DNA of 64,000 nucleotides, taken from the NCBI RefSeq assembly GCF_027891095.1, contig NZ_JAQIIO010000004.1, positions 248,001 to 312,000 of the forward strand, read 5' to 3'. The notes below the pieces were generated by a model that was given only the letters and a program-made list of their open reading frames with translations, made no database searches and was not told the origin of the DNA. Source of the DNA: Aliiroseovarius salicola. GTDB lineage: Bacteria > Pseudomonadota > Alphaproteobacteria > Rhodobacterales > Rhodobacteraceae. The position numbers and the translations under genes were made by a program. Below, piece by piece: positions 1 through 9,900 of this stretch. Every line of letters begins with the position of its first letter. Position 1 is the first letter of the stretch.

Positions 1-150
1 GCTTGTATCAAAAAGTGATGTTTGGCCGGATATACATAGAATATCTGCAGGGCGAAGCATTGGTTTTTACTGTTCTTCTCTTGACCGCGATACTCACTGT
101 GCCCCATTTAGAACTAGAACAGAAACACGCGACTTTTTAGGGGGCCCCAA

Positions 151-750
151 ATGGCTTTTGAACTTCCCGATCTTCCTTATGCACACGACGCTCTGGCCGA
201 ATTTGGCATGTCGGCGGAAACCATGGAATTCCACCATGACCTGCACCACAACGCCTATGTGACCAATGGCAACAAGCTGATTTCTGGCACCGAGTGGGAG
301 GGCAAGACCCTCGAAGAGATCATTGTCGGCACCTATGACGACAAGGCCGTGGCTCAGAACGGCATCTTCAACAACATCTCGCAGCTGTGGAACCACAACC
401 AGTTTTGGGAGATGATGGGGCCGGGCAAGACCGCAATGCCGGGTGATCTGGAAAAGGCCATCGTGGAAAACTTTGGTTCGGTTGACGACTTCAAGTCGCA
501 GTTCGCTGCAGCGGGTGCTGGTCAGTTCGGTTCGGGTTGGGCGTGGCTTGTGAAAAACGCTGACGGTTCGCTGGCCGTGACCAAGACCGAAAACGGTGTG
601 AACCCGCTTTGCTTCGGTCAGACCGCGCTTCTGGGCTGCGATGTGTGGGAGCACTCTTACTACATTGACTTCCGCAACAAGCGCCCGGCCTACCTGGACA
701 ACTTCCTGGAAAACCTGGTGAACTGGGAAAACGTGGCGTCGCGCCTGTAA
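151..750 (+). CDS. sodB: Superoxide dismutase, iron type
   Basis: Converts superoxide to oxygen and hydrogen peroxide in the cytoplasm. The 199-residue length is typical. Metal ligands fit His28 (EFHHDLHH), His81 (QLWNHNQFW), Asp163 and His167 (DVWEHSYY). Gln77 just before the WNH motif and the absence of the NQD motif before DVWEH point to the Fe-type rather than the Mn-type; metal choice is inferred. The start at 151 has an AGGGGG ribosome site 6-8 bases upstream. It is a single-gene unit: a terminator hairpin follows the stop. A TTGACC hexamer at 81-86 could be a -35 box but I see no good -10. Confidence 0.96.
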   Translation: MAFELPDLPYAHDALAEFGMSAETMEFHHDLHHNAYVTNGNKLISGTEWEGKTLEEIIVGTYDDKAVAQNGIFNNISQLWNHNQFWEMMGPGKTAMPGDLEKAIVENFGSVDDFKSQFAAAGAGQFGSGWAWLVKNADGSLAVTKTENGVNPLCFGQTALLGCDVWEHSYYIDFRNKRPAYLDNFLENLVNWENVASRL

Positions 751-774
751 TCAGATAGATTACAATAGAATTTC

Positions 775-803
775 AAAGGGGCGCCGCGTTGGTGCCCCTT
801 TTT
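775..803 (+). terminator. Rho-independent terminator of sodB
   Basis: GC-rich stem AAGGGGC/GCCCCTT with extra CC/GG pairs and a short loop, followed by a run of T. It lies 25 bases after the sodB stop. Confidence 0.85.
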
Positions 804-826
804 CGTATGAGTGAAAGGAATTTGAT

Positions 827-1235
827 ATGAGTGACACGTTGAAAGCAGCCTGTCATTGCGGTGCTGTGCAGTTCGAAGTGGCCCTGTCAGAGGGGCTGGA
901 AAGCGCACGCCGCTGTGATTGCAGTTTTTGCCGGATGCGCCGGTGCGGTGGCGGTGTCGGCGCCACTTGAGGGCTTCCGCATCGCTCAGGGCGCTGACAA
1001 TCTGACCCTCTATCAATTTGGCACGGGCACGGCGAAACATTTCTTTTGCAGGACCTGCGGCATCCACACCCATCACCAACGTCGCTCGAACCCCAATGAA
1101 TACGGAGTGAATGCGGCCTGTCTGGAAGGTGTTAGTCCGTTCGATTTTCCCGAGATTGTCGTGCATGATGGGGTGAACCATCCGTCAGACGGGGCAAGCG
1201 GCATTTCGGGTATGCTGAGGTTTGCGAAGGCATAG
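827..1235 (+). pseudogene. GFA-family protein, frameshifted
   Basis: Relative of glutathione-dependent formaldehyde-activating enzyme-like (GFA/CENP-V) proteins, which bind zinc through cysteines. The start at 827 has an AAAGGA ribosome site and encodes MSDTLKAACHCGAVQF, with CxC and CxxC (CDCSFC) motifs, up to about base 940. There the frame shifts and stops soon after. The rest of the domain (GAVAVSAPLEGFRI, then FCRTCGIHTHH) continues in the next frame from about 942 to 1235. One extra base within the CGCCGG at 938-943 explains it. Without the lesion the protein would be about 135 residues with all zinc cysteines. It may be a real pseudogene or a sequencing error. Confidence 0.8.
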
Positions 1236-1282
1236 CGTCGCACCTGACAGTCAGGGCCGCAAGAAGCTGCGAATCCCCTTGG

Positions 1283-1296
1283 GATTGGATCCAATC
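1283..1296. promoter_or_regulatory. 14-base perfect palindrome, candidate operator
   Basis: GATTGGATCCAATC reads the same on both strands and lies about 70 bases before the RarD-type transporter start. Its size and symmetry suit a dimeric repressor of the GntR type. No regulator gene is adjacent, so the role is only inferred. Confidence 0.3.
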
Positions 1297-1363
1297 TGTG
1301 CCATCGTCGCGGAGATTTCATATGTGAAACTCACCGGACAACCTCAGCCCTGAAAGCCTTCAA

Positions 1364-2290
1364 ATGCGTGACAGCACCAAAGCCACCGCCGCTATTCTTT
1401 TGGCCTGCACGGTCTGGGGCCTGTCACCGCTATATTATAAGGCACTGGCCCATGTGCCTCCGCTTGAGCTTTTAAGCCATCGCACAATCTGGTCTCTGGT
1501 CCTGTTCAGCGCATTGTTGACGTTTCAACGGCGCTTGCCTGAATTGCCGCGCTTGTTGCGAACGCCGCGAGGGTTTCTTCTGGTGCTGCTTGCCAGTCTG
1601 TTGATTTCGGCCAATTGGGGTGGGTTCATCATCTCAATCCAGATTGGCAAGGCCGTTGAGGCCAGTCTTGGCTATTACGTCTTTCCGTTGGTGACAGTGC
1701 TTTTGGGCCGGTTCGTCTATGGCGAGGTTCTGGACCGAGGCAAATCCATTGCCATCGCACTTGCCACATTGGCAGTTGGGGTGCTCACCTATGGGCTTGG
1801 CGTCCCCCCATGGATCTCGCTTTTTCTTGCATCAACATTTGCCTGCTACGGCGTGATCAAGAAAAGCCTGACCGCAGGTCCAGTTGTGTCGGTGGCAGGG
1901 GAGGTGTTTTTGCTTGCACCACTTGCCATGATCTGGCTCTGGGGGGTGCATGCAGAAGGTTGGACCGGATTGTTTGATCGGCATCTGGCCACCTTTGGGC
2001 ATGACCTTTCCGATAGCCTTATGCTGATTGGGTCGGGGTTGCTGACGGCGGGGCCATTGGTGCTGTTCAGCTTTGCTTCAAAGCATCTTACGTTGTCTAC
2101 TGTGGGCGTGGTCCAATATCTCAACCCCAGCCTGCAATTCCTATGTGCCTCTCTGATATTTGCCGAGCCGATAACACGTTGGCACGCGATCGCCTTGCCA
2201 CTGATCTGGGCCGCTTTGGTGATCTACTCCTTGGTGGCGTTTCGTCAGGACCGAACGACAAGACGCTCGCGCAGCATGGCGACGAGTTGA
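1364..2290 (+). CDS. rarD: RarD-type EamA/DMT transporter
   Basis: Inner-membrane permease of the drug/metabolite transporter superfamily, RarD branch. The substrate of this branch is not firmly known. The 308 residues hold about ten hydrophobic segments arranged as two EamA repeats. The opening AILLACTVWGLSPLYYKAL and the ELLSHRTIWSLV stretch are characteristic of RarD. Its 3' end overlaps the convergent LOG-family gene by 46 bases, so the two mRNAs could pair at their ends. The ATG at 1364 was chosen because the first membrane segment begins right after it; no strong ribosome site is visible. Confidence 0.88.
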   Translation: MRDSTKATAAILLACTVWGLSPLYYKALAHVPPLELLSHRTIWSLVLFSALLTFQRRLPELPRLLRTPRGFLLVLLASLLISANWGGFIISIQIGKAVEASLGYYVFPLVTVLLGRFVYGEVLDRGKSIAIALATLAVGVLTYGLGVPPWISLFLASTFACYGVIKKSLTAGPVVSVAGEVFLLAPLAMIWLWGVHAEGWTGLFDRHLATFGHDLSDSLMLIGSGLLTAGPLVLFSFASKHLTLSTVGVVQYLNPSLQFLCASLIFAEPITRWHAIALPLIWAALVIYSLVAFRQDRTTRRSRSMATS

Positions 2291-2820
2291 TCGACACTAT
2301 CTGCGACCAATGTGTTCTCGCGGATATCATTGTCGGCAAACCCCTGCGAAATCACATTGTCCATCAGCGCAATTAGCGGATCCCAATAACCGTTGATATT
2401 GAGCAGGATGATCGGCTTGTCATGCAGCCCCAACTGGCGCCACGTCAGCACCTCAAAAAACTCGTCCAAGGAACCTGCGCCCCCAGGGAGGACGGCAATC
2501 GCATCCGAGTTCATATACATGACTTTCTTACGCTCATGCATGTTTTCAGTGACGACAAAAGATGTCAGGTCGCGTTTGCCCACCTCGCGCGCCATCAAAT
2601 GTACCGGAATGACCCCAAATGTATCAGCCCCCGCAGCTTGCGCGGATTTGGCAACGGCACCCATGATACCCACGTCACCCGCACCATAGACCAGCCGCCA
2701 GTTTTCATCGGCCATGGCCTGTCCCAAGGCCTCGGCTGCCTCCATATATGCCGGATCATTGCCCATCCGGGCACCACAGAAAACACAAAGCGAAGCAACG
2801 TGAGAGATAGGTGTCGGCAT
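2245..2820 (-). CDS. LOG-family nucleotide monophosphate phosphoribohydrolase (TIGR00730)
   Basis: Rossmann-fold protein of the Lonely Guy / lysine-decarboxylase-like family, which cleaves nucleoside 5'-monophosphates (cytokinin ribotides in plants; often AMP in bacteria) to base and ribose phosphate. The diagnostic PGGAGSLDE motif fits PGGxGTxxE, with Ser in place of Thr, and the N-terminal VFCGAR and GAGDVGIMGAVA glycine motifs are present. I chose the ATG at 2820 because AGGAAA sits just upstream; an in-frame ATG at 2835 would add five residues. It is convergent with the rarD-like gene. Cytoplasmic. Confidence 0.9.
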   Translation of the reverse strand: MPTPISHVASLCVFCGARMGNDPAYMEAAEALGQAMADENWRLVYGAGDVGIMGAVAKSAQAAGADTFGVIPVHLMAREVGKRDLTSFVVTENMHERKKVMYMNSDAIAVLPGGAGSLDEFFEVLTWRQLGLHDKPIILLNINGYWDPLIALMDNVISQGFADNDIRENTLVADSVDQLVAMLRERLVVRS

Positions 2821-3030
2821 GGGGTTTCCTTTCACAGATCTTTTGACCGGTGATAGCTGGGTTGATATGGTTGCTCAAGACGTCACGGCGGGATTGTCGG
2901 CCCCAACGATATTGCGATGAACAAGCATTGGAAGGGGCCAGGGGATAAACCGAGGCAGAAAAGGCGACAGGCTGGAAATAGGTTGGGCTGATGGCGGGGA
3001 AGGTCGCAGCACCGACCGAAGGGGATGAAT

Positions 3031-4497
3031 ATGACTTCAAAAAACACACCCAAGTCGGGTGCGGGGATACTGGTTGCCGGTGGAACTGCGCTGGCCCTTG
3101 TTTTGGCGGCCATGGGGTGGTGGCTCTCACAAGGGGGATCAGGCGAAACACCCGCGACAGCTGATGCGCCGCTTCCTATTGCTGAAGTGGAGACAGAAGA
3201 AGCGCCCACCGCTGCGCAGGGCAGCACGTCATCTGCGGAAAATTCGGAAGATACTCCCCAAGCCTCTCAGGATGCAGTGGCACCCGAACCGCAGTTTGAC
3301 ATCGTTCGCGTCGAACCGGACGGAAGCGCCGTGATCGCCGGACAGGCCACGCCGGGGGCAAATGTTGCCGTGATGTTGGACGGGATTGAAGCAGGTCGGG
3401 CGGAAGCTGATGCAAGCGGAAACTTCGTCGCGCTTCTGTCACTGGAGCCATCCGATGATTCACGGGTCATGAGCCTGCAGATGGACGGTGATGAGGTTCA
3501 GACTTCCTCCACACAATCCGTTATTGTTGGGCCTATAGACGCTCCTGTCAGGTCGGTGGAAGAACAGACCGTAGAGCATACGGATGACACAGCGGTCGCT
3601 GTCTCTGATGCAGAGGCGACCGAGACTGAACCGGCCAAACAGACCCCAGCCTCGGAAGAGCCGGGCATGGCTGCTGCCTCCACCGAGCCCAAGGCGCCTC
3701 AGGTCCTGTTGGCGGATCAAGAGGGGATTAAGGTGTTGCAAGATGCCGAGGACGGATCAGGCAGCGCAACACTTGTGCTCGACAGCATTTCCTACGACGC
3801 AGATGGCAATGTCATTTTGGGGGGGCGGGGCACTGCGGACGCAAATCTTCAGATTTATCTCGACAATACAGTAGTGAGCGATGCCAAGGTGGACGCCGAT
3901 GGCCAGTGGCGTCTTGCTTTGCCAGGCGTTGTGCCGGGGGTCTATACATTGCGTGTTGATGAAATGGACCCAGAAGGGAAGCTGGCCGCACGGGTTGAGA
4001 CACCTTTCAAACGCGAAGATCCGGTTCAACTGGCAAAACTCTCTGAAGGGTCGCAGGATACCAGCACCGCTGAACCATCCAGTGATACGGCCACAGCCGA
4101 AGTTGTCCCCGAGCCTTCGTTACCAACAGAAGCGGAGGCACCTGAAGCCCAGACTGAAATCGCTGCCTCATCAGGAGAGACTTCAGCGGAGGAACCACTT
4201 TCCAGTGGAGACACGGCGAGCACCGAACCCACAGTTTCAGAAGTGGCGGCTTTGCCGACTGATGAAACTCCGGCTATGGATCAGGCCACTGTGAATTCAG
4301 AAACAGCACCGATGGCAGACTCGGTGCGCCCGTCTCTCGTGACCGTTCAACCTGGGTCAACATTGTGGGCCATTGCGCGGGACAACCTGGGAGAAGGGGT
4401 CCTTTACGTGCAGGTGTTTGACGCCAATCGGAATAAGATCAGGAACCCAGATCTGATTTATCCCGGGCAGGTATTTACAGTGCCTGAGGCCAACTGA
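3031..4497 (+). CDS. LysM-domain envelope protein with acidic linkers
   Basis: A 488-residue protein with one N-terminal membrane anchor (about residues 10-32, GILVAGGTALALVLAAMGWW), a long Ala/Glu/Thr-rich low-complexity region, and a C-terminal LysM domain (TLWAIARDNLGEG ... LIYPGQVFTVPE) that should bind peptidoglycan. Two Ig-like beta segments lie within the acidic region, each with the pattern DGSAVIAGQATPGANVAV or DGNVILGGRGTADANLQIY. It probably spans the periplasm between inner membrane and cell wall; its task is unknown. Start 3031 has GAAGGGG six bases upstream; the ATG at 3025 is too close to that site. A strong terminator follows. Confidence 0.85.
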   Translation: MTSKNTPKSGAGILVAGGTALALVLAAMGWWLSQGGSGETPATADAPLPIAEVETEEAPTAAQGSTSSAENSEDTPQASQDAVAPEPQFDIVRVEPDGSAVIAGQATPGANVAVMLDGIEAGRAEADASGNFVALLSLEPSDDSRVMSLQMDGDEVQTSSTQSVIVGPIDAPVRSVEEQTVEHTDDTAVAVSDAEATETEPAKQTPASEEPGMAAASTEPKAPQVLLADQEGIKVLQDAEDGSGSATLVLDSISYDADGNVILGGRGTADANLQIYLDNTVVSDAKVDADGQWRLALPGVVPGVYTLRVDEMDPEGKLAARVETPFKREDPVQLAKLSEGSQDTSTAEPSSDTATAEVVPEPSLPTEAEAPEAQTEIAASSGETSAEEPLSSGDTASTEPTVSEVAALPTDETPAMDQATVNSETAPMADSVRPSLVTVQPGSTLWAIARDNLGEGVLYVQVFDANRNKIRNPDLIYPGQVFTVPEAN

Positions 4498-4532
4498 TCC
4501 GCGAAAAAATACCCACAGCTCTCGACCTTTAG

Positions 4533-4570
4533 CAGGCGGACCCCTATCTCTAGGGTCCGCCTGTTGTTTT
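4533..4570 (+). terminator. Strong intrinsic terminator after the LysM gene
   Basis: An 11-base perfect stem (CAGGCGGACCC with its complement) and nine-base loop, followed by TTGTTTT. It separates the LysM gene from the ABC exporter. Confidence 0.92.
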
Positions 4571-4595
4571 ACGGGCCGACAGAAAAGAGCCGAGC

Positions 4596-6446
4596 ATGAG
4601 ACATAACCACATCACAGCGACCAAAGCTCCTGACAATAGTATGCGGATCATTCAACGCGTTATGCCCTATCTTTGGCCAGAGGGGCAGGGTTGGGTCAAA
4701 CGTCGAGTGGTATGGGCAATGGCGATGCTGCTTTTGTCCAAGGTCGTGACTGTCGTGACCCCGTTTCTCTACAAGGAAGCGGTAGATGCGTTGGCGGGCG
4801 ATGGGGCAGATCCCGCCCTGTGGCTGGGCCTTGGTGCAGTCGGATTGACGTTGGCCTATGGTATCGCCCGGCTTATGGCAAACGGGTTTCAGCAGTTGCG
4901 CGATGCGATCTTTGCCAAAGTGGGACAGCGCGCGCTGCGCCAACTGGCGTTAGAGACGTTCACCCATATTCACCGTCTGTCGATGCGCTATCACATCACC
5001 CGCAAAACAGGTGGATTGTCGCGGATAATCGAACGCGGCGTGAAAGGGGTCGAGTTCCTTCTGCGCTTCTTGCTCTTTTCGATGGGGCCATTGATCCTTG
5101 AACTGGTGATGATCTCGGCAATTTTGTTTTTTGTCTTTGATGTCTGGTATTTGGCGGTCGTTGTTGGCACGATTTGGGCCTATGTGACCTTCACCTTCAA
5201 AGTGACCGAATGGCGGGTGAAGATCCGCAAGGAGATGAACGAACAAGACACGGACGCCAACCAGAAAGCCATCGACAGTTTGCTCAATTTTGAAACTGTC
5301 AAGTATTTCGGTGCGGAGGCACGAGAAGCCGCGCGCTATGATGTGGCGATGGCGGGTTATGAAAAAGCGGCGTTGAAAACGTCCTATTCACTGGCCTTCC
5401 TCAATTTCGGTCAGGCTTTTCTGATCACCGGCGGTTTGGTTGCGGTCATGGTGATGGCGGCTATTGGTGTTCAGAACGGTGCGCTGACCGTAGGCGATTT
5501 TGTCATGGTTAACGCCTATATGATCCAGATCACCATGCCGCTGAACTTTCTCGGCACGGTTTACCGCGAAATCCGCCAATCTCTGGTGGATATGGGGGAA
5601 ATGTTTGATCTTCTGGAACAGCCGGCTGAGGTGGTGGACAAACCAGAAGCACCCGATCTGAAAGTTACTGGCGGGGCGTTGGAATTTGATGATCTGCAAT
5701 TTGGCTATGACGCAGAACGGCCGATCCTCAAAGGCGTATCCTTAAAGGCGGAAGCCGGGCAGACGGTAGCGATCGTTGGCCCCTCTGGGTCCGGTAAGTC
5801 GACCATCGGGCGGCTCCTGTTTCGGTTCTATGACGTAAGTGGTGGTGCCCTGAAGATCGACGGACAAGACGTTCGTGATGTGACACAGGACAGCTTGCAT
5901 AAGGCCATTGGTGTCGTGCCGCAGGATACCGTGCTCTTCAACGATACAATCTATTATAACATCGCGTACGGGAACCCGGATGCCTCACGCGAAGAGGTTG
6001 AGGCGGCAGCCAAAGCCGCCAAGATTCACGATTTTGTTAAGAGCCTTCCTGAAGGGTATGAAACTGCGGTGGGAGAACGTGGGCTCAAGCTTTCTGGCGG
6101 TGAGAAGCAGCGTGTGGGCATTGCACGCACCCTTTTGAAAAATCCACCGGTATTGCTGCTGGATGAAGCGACCTCGGCGCTGGACACCCAAACCGAGCGC
6201 GATATTCAGGACAGCCTGCGCGAGATGGGTGAGGGGCGCACCGTGATCACCATCGCCCACCGCCTGTCCACCATTGCAGATGCAGACCAGATCATCGTCC
6301 TTGAACAGGGTGAAGTTGTCGAGCAGGGTCGACATGATGATCTTCTGGCACAAAACGGGCGTTATGCAGCCATGTGGTCGCGTCAGGCCAGTGAAGACAT
6401 GGACCAAGGCGGGGTCGAAGATACCATAACGGAGATACGCGCATGA
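4596..6446 (+). CDS. Atm1/HMT1-type ABC transporter, fused permease and ATPase
   Basis: 616-residue ABCB-type half-transporter. The N-terminal six-helix membrane domain covers about residues 30-330 and the nucleotide-binding domain about 350-600, with Walker A GPSGSGKST, signature LSGGEKQRVGIAR, Walker B VLLLDEATSALD and the switch histidine in TIAHRLSTI. The membrane-domain segment KAIDSLLNFETVKYFGAE is typical of the Atm1 group, which exports glutathione-linked sulfur or metal species for Fe-S cluster and heavy-metal homeostasis. Substrate is inferred from family only. The GNAT gene overlaps its stop by four bases (ATGA). Confidence 0.9.
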   Translation: MRHNHITATKAPDNSMRIIQRVMPYLWPEGQGWVKRRVVWAMAMLLLSKVVTVVTPFLYKEAVDALAGDGADPALWLGLGAVGLTLAYGIARLMANGFQQLRDAIFAKVGQRALRQLALETFTHIHRLSMRYHITRKTGGLSRIIERGVKGVEFLLRFLLFSMGPLILELVMISAILFFVFDVWYLAVVVGTIWAYVTFTFKVTEWRVKIRKEMNEQDTDANQKAIDSLLNFETVKYFGAEAREAARYDVAMAGYEKAALKTSYSLAFLNFGQAFLITGGLVAVMVMAAIGVQNGALTVGDFVMVNAYMIQITMPLNFLGTVYREIRQSLVDMGEMFDLLEQPAEVVDKPEAPDLKVTGGALEFDDLQFGYDAERPILKGVSLKAEAGQTVAIVGPSGSGKSTIGRLLFRFYDVSGGALKIDGQDVRDVTQDSLHKAIGVVPQDTVLFNDTIYYNIAYGNPDASREEVEAAAKAAKIHDFVKSLPEGYETAVGERGLKLSGGEKQRVGIARTLLKNPPVLLLDEATSALDTQTERDIQDSLREMGEGRTVITIAHRLSTIADADQIIVLEQGEVVEQGRHDDLLAQNGRYAAMWSRQASEDMDQGGVEDTITEIRA

Positions 6447-6883
6447 CTTTGACCATTCGCCCTGTCGCTGCGGATGACCGAGATAACTGGTCACGCCTTT
6501 GGGATGATTATCTTGCGTTCTATGACACCACGCGCGGAACAGAAGTGCATGATGATACTTGGGCAAGGATCATGAACCCTGAACAAGAAATGTTTTCAGC
6601 CCTTGCCATTGATGAGAACGGCACTGCCGTTGGTCTTGTGAATTACCTTCTGCATCGAAGTTTCTGGGATATTGAACCTCGCTGCTATTTGAATGACCTC
6701 TATGTGTCTCCGATCTGCCGAGGAAAGGGCGCAGGCCGGAAAATGCTGGAGTTTGTAAAAGCCCATACTGATGAGCTTGGGGTTGCCAAACTTTATTGGC
6801 TGACGGCGGAAGACAATAAAACGGCGCGGGAACTTTATGACCGGGTGGCTGCGAAAACACCGTTCATCCAATACGTGATGTAA
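6443..6883 (+). CDS. GNAT-family N-acetyltransferase
   Basis: 146-residue single-domain acetyltransferase. The acetyl-CoA pyrophosphate loop is visible as CRGKGAGRKML (the R/QxxGxG/A motif) after the beta strand CYLNDLYVSP. The C-terminal motif AEDNKTARELYDRV is the usual GNAT helix. The acceptor substrate cannot be told from sequence. It is translationally coupled to the ABC exporter by a four-base ATGA overlap, so the two are surely made together. Confidence 0.88.
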   Translation: MTLTIRPVAADDRDNWSRLWDDYLAFYDTTRGTEVHDDTWARIMNPEQEMFSALAIDENGTAVGLVNYLLHRSFWDIEPRCYLNDLYVSPICRGKGAGRKMLEFVKAHTDELGVAKLYWLTAEDNKTARELYDRVAAKTPFIQYVM

Positions 6884-6916
6884 TAGATTTTCTTGCTGAA
6901 GCGAATTCCTGAAATG

Positions 6917-6942
6917 GAAAAAGGGGCGGTTTAACCGCCCCT
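6917..6942 (-). terminator. Terminator between convergent GNAT and RND genes
   Basis: Near-perfect palindrome AGGGGCGGTT / AACCGCCCCT. Read on the minus strand it is followed by TTTTCC, which suits termination of the RND operon; it may also stop the plus-strand transcript. Confidence 0.75.
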
Positions 6943-6960
6943 AGTTTCAACCGCCTTTTA

Positions 6961-9900
6961 TCACTCTGCGGCGTCGCGGGGTTTTCCCTTGGGTTTTGAC
7001 ACTTTGGCCTCTGGTTTTCCTGATGCCTGGTTGTCTGGAGAGGTCGTTGGCTCCGGCGCTGGTTCCAGCACAGGCTTGATGTCATCGACACTCGTTGATG
7101 TATCTCCTGTTTCCGGCAGCGCTGTGCTTTCGTCCTCCATTTCTTCCCAAATCAGGTCGTCCAGATTGGTTTTGCGCGCCGCCTTGTGCAAGGCAGCGTC
7201 ACGCGACGCCTTGCCGTCCCGATGCGTCAGGGCACGCAATCCTGAAAACGACCGGTAGGCACCGGCTGACAGCCAGACACGGAGCGCCAGCATGGAAGGG
7301 GTGAAGACCAATGTCAGCACGGTGGCGATGCCCAGGCCAAACACAACCGCTGTGGCGAGCTGTTTCCACCAAAGTGCGGTCGGGCTGTCGATCGAGTAAC
7401 CACCCTCAGCGAAGTTCAGAGATAATCCAAACATCATCGGGGCCAGACCGGCCATCGTAGTAATCGTGGTTAGAAGAACGGGACGGATCCGGGCTTCTGC
7501 CGTACGGGTGATCGCCTCAACCGCGGGCATGTAGCGTGAATAATCCTGATAGGTGTCGATCAGCACGATGTTATTGTTCACCACAATCCCGGCGAGCGCC
7601 ACGATACCTGTCCCGGTCATGATGATCGAGAAGGGCTGCCCCATCACCATCATGCCAATCAGCACCCCGGTGGTCGACAGGACCACGGCCAAAAGCACCA
7701 GCACCGAATTGTAGAAGCTATTGAACTGTGCCAGCAGGATGATGAACATTAAAAACAGCGCACCGGTAAAGGCCTGGCCAAGGAAAGCCTGGCTTTCGGC
7801 CTCGTCTTCCTGATCACCTGTCCATTCATATGTGACACCTGCAGGCAGGCCGACCTCTTGGATCCACGCATCAATGGCGGCAATCCGTTCTGCCGGGGTG
7901 ACGACGATACGGGTGAGGGAAGGGTTATTTGCGGCGGCAGTGTCGGCCTCGGACGACGTCACAATTTTTTCGCTGCCGTCGTCTGATACCAACTTTACCA
8001 GATCGCTTTCAACACCTGCTTTCACATCGTAATAGCGGCTTTGGTCCACCCGATCGATCTGCGCAAGGCTTGGCACCGGTTCGCGCGTGACAAAATTTGA
8101 AAGGGGCACGAGACCGGTGGGCGTTCGCAGTTTTAACGTATCAAGCGTTGAGAGAAGGCGTTGGTCTTCGGGCAGGCGCACACGGATCTCGATTTCCTCA
8201 TCCGAACTGTTGACCCGCATCGTATCCAGAAGGATTCCATTGGTGATCAACTGAACCATCCCACCAACGGTGGCGACATTTGTGCCATAGCGCCCGGCAT
8301 TTTCCACATCCACATTCAGGCGCCAATCGATACCGGGCAGGGGAAGGGTGTCTTCAATCAGCGTCAATCCCAGCGTCTCGTTGAACTTTGCAACAGCGGT
8401 TTGCGCCGCTGCTCGCAATGTTGTCCAATCGTCACCTTTCAAGCGGAGGTGCACCGGTTTTGCCGAGGCCGGCCCGCGGTTCAAATTCAACACTTCAAAT
8501 CGAATTCCCGGTAGCACTCCCAATCGTTCTTCGAGCTTGGTCATGACGAAATCGCCATCATATTCCGGATCAATCTCGGTGGAGGTGAAGGGGAGGAAAC
8601 CCAAAAGCTTGATGTCCTTCTCGATCGAAGGACGATCAGCCCAGGCCACAAGCTCCAACTGAAGTTGACCAATCGTGTCACGAGGGCCAGAGGCACCGCC
8701 GGTGTTCTGGTTCAATCCGCCATCGCCAGCGAAAGCAAAGACGCTTTCAACGCCTTTTGTGCCAAGTGCCACACGTTCGGCCTTGGCGACCATGGCGTCC
8801 TTCTCTTCGATGGACAGGTTGCCACGGGCGCGGATGAAAACGATGGCCTGTTCTGGTTCGCTATCGGTGAAGAACTCGACGCCTTTGTTATTGTTCGAGA
8901 AATACACAAAGACAGTGCCTACAAGCGTAAATACAAATCCAATCACCACCAATGGCATGATCGGATTGGCTGCGATGGCGTGTATCAGATGACCCAAAGG
9001 AGTGCGATGGCGCCCAGCCGCGACATGTGATTCCTTCCTGGGAAAGGCACGAGATTTCAGCGTAGCAAATCCGTGCCGTAGTCGAGCGAACAGAGCGGAT
9101 GTCGCGAATATCAGGGCAAACAGCGAGACAAGTGCAATACCCACAATTGCAAGTCCAAGTCCCCCAAATCCAAATGCGCCAATCAGGTTGGGAATGACAG
9201 ATCTCAGGATCTGAGTCTGGTCCATCGCTTCAATCATCGTGCCAGCGGTGGAAAAGCCGAATTGCGCTCCGAACGCACCAAGGACCAATCCGGCGATTCC
9301 AATCGGGAAGAGCATCAGATGAGTGAGCCAGTGCATCTCCGCGATTGCTTCGCTGCGCTCTTGGAACCAGCGTTCAAATCGGCCCGTGACCCCGCCAACA
9401 ACCGGCAGATAGACCAAAGCCACCAAGAGCGAGGCGGACAGCACGAAGATCAGGGTTTTTGGCAGCCACCCCATGAACTGGCCGGGAATGCCGGGCCAGA
9501 ACAGCATCGGCAGGAAGGCGCAAAGCGTCGTCGCGGTTGAGCTGACAATGGGCCAGAACATCCGTTTTGCTGCCATTGTATAAGCCTGCATTGGCCCGAT
9601 ACCTTCGCGGATCTTTTTATCCGCATATTCCACCACCACAATGGCACCATCCACCAGCATCCCGACCGCAAGGATCAGACCAAACATCACGATGTTGGAA
9701 ATGGTCACGTCCAGCACGCCGAACAGGGCAAAGGTCAGCAGGAAAGATGTCGGGATCGCAAATCCCACCAGCAATGCGGATCGGATGCCAAGGGCGGCGA
9801 GGACCACAATCATTACCAGCGCAATGGCGGTAATCACTGATCCCTCAAGCTGTTTGACCATGCTGTTGACGACAAAACTCTGGTCGTTCGAGGTGCCGAC

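Noticed and set aside
827-1235. Programmed ribosomal frameshift in the GFA gene
   Set aside because: No slippery heptamer or downstream pseudoknot; plain mutation or sequencing error is simpler.
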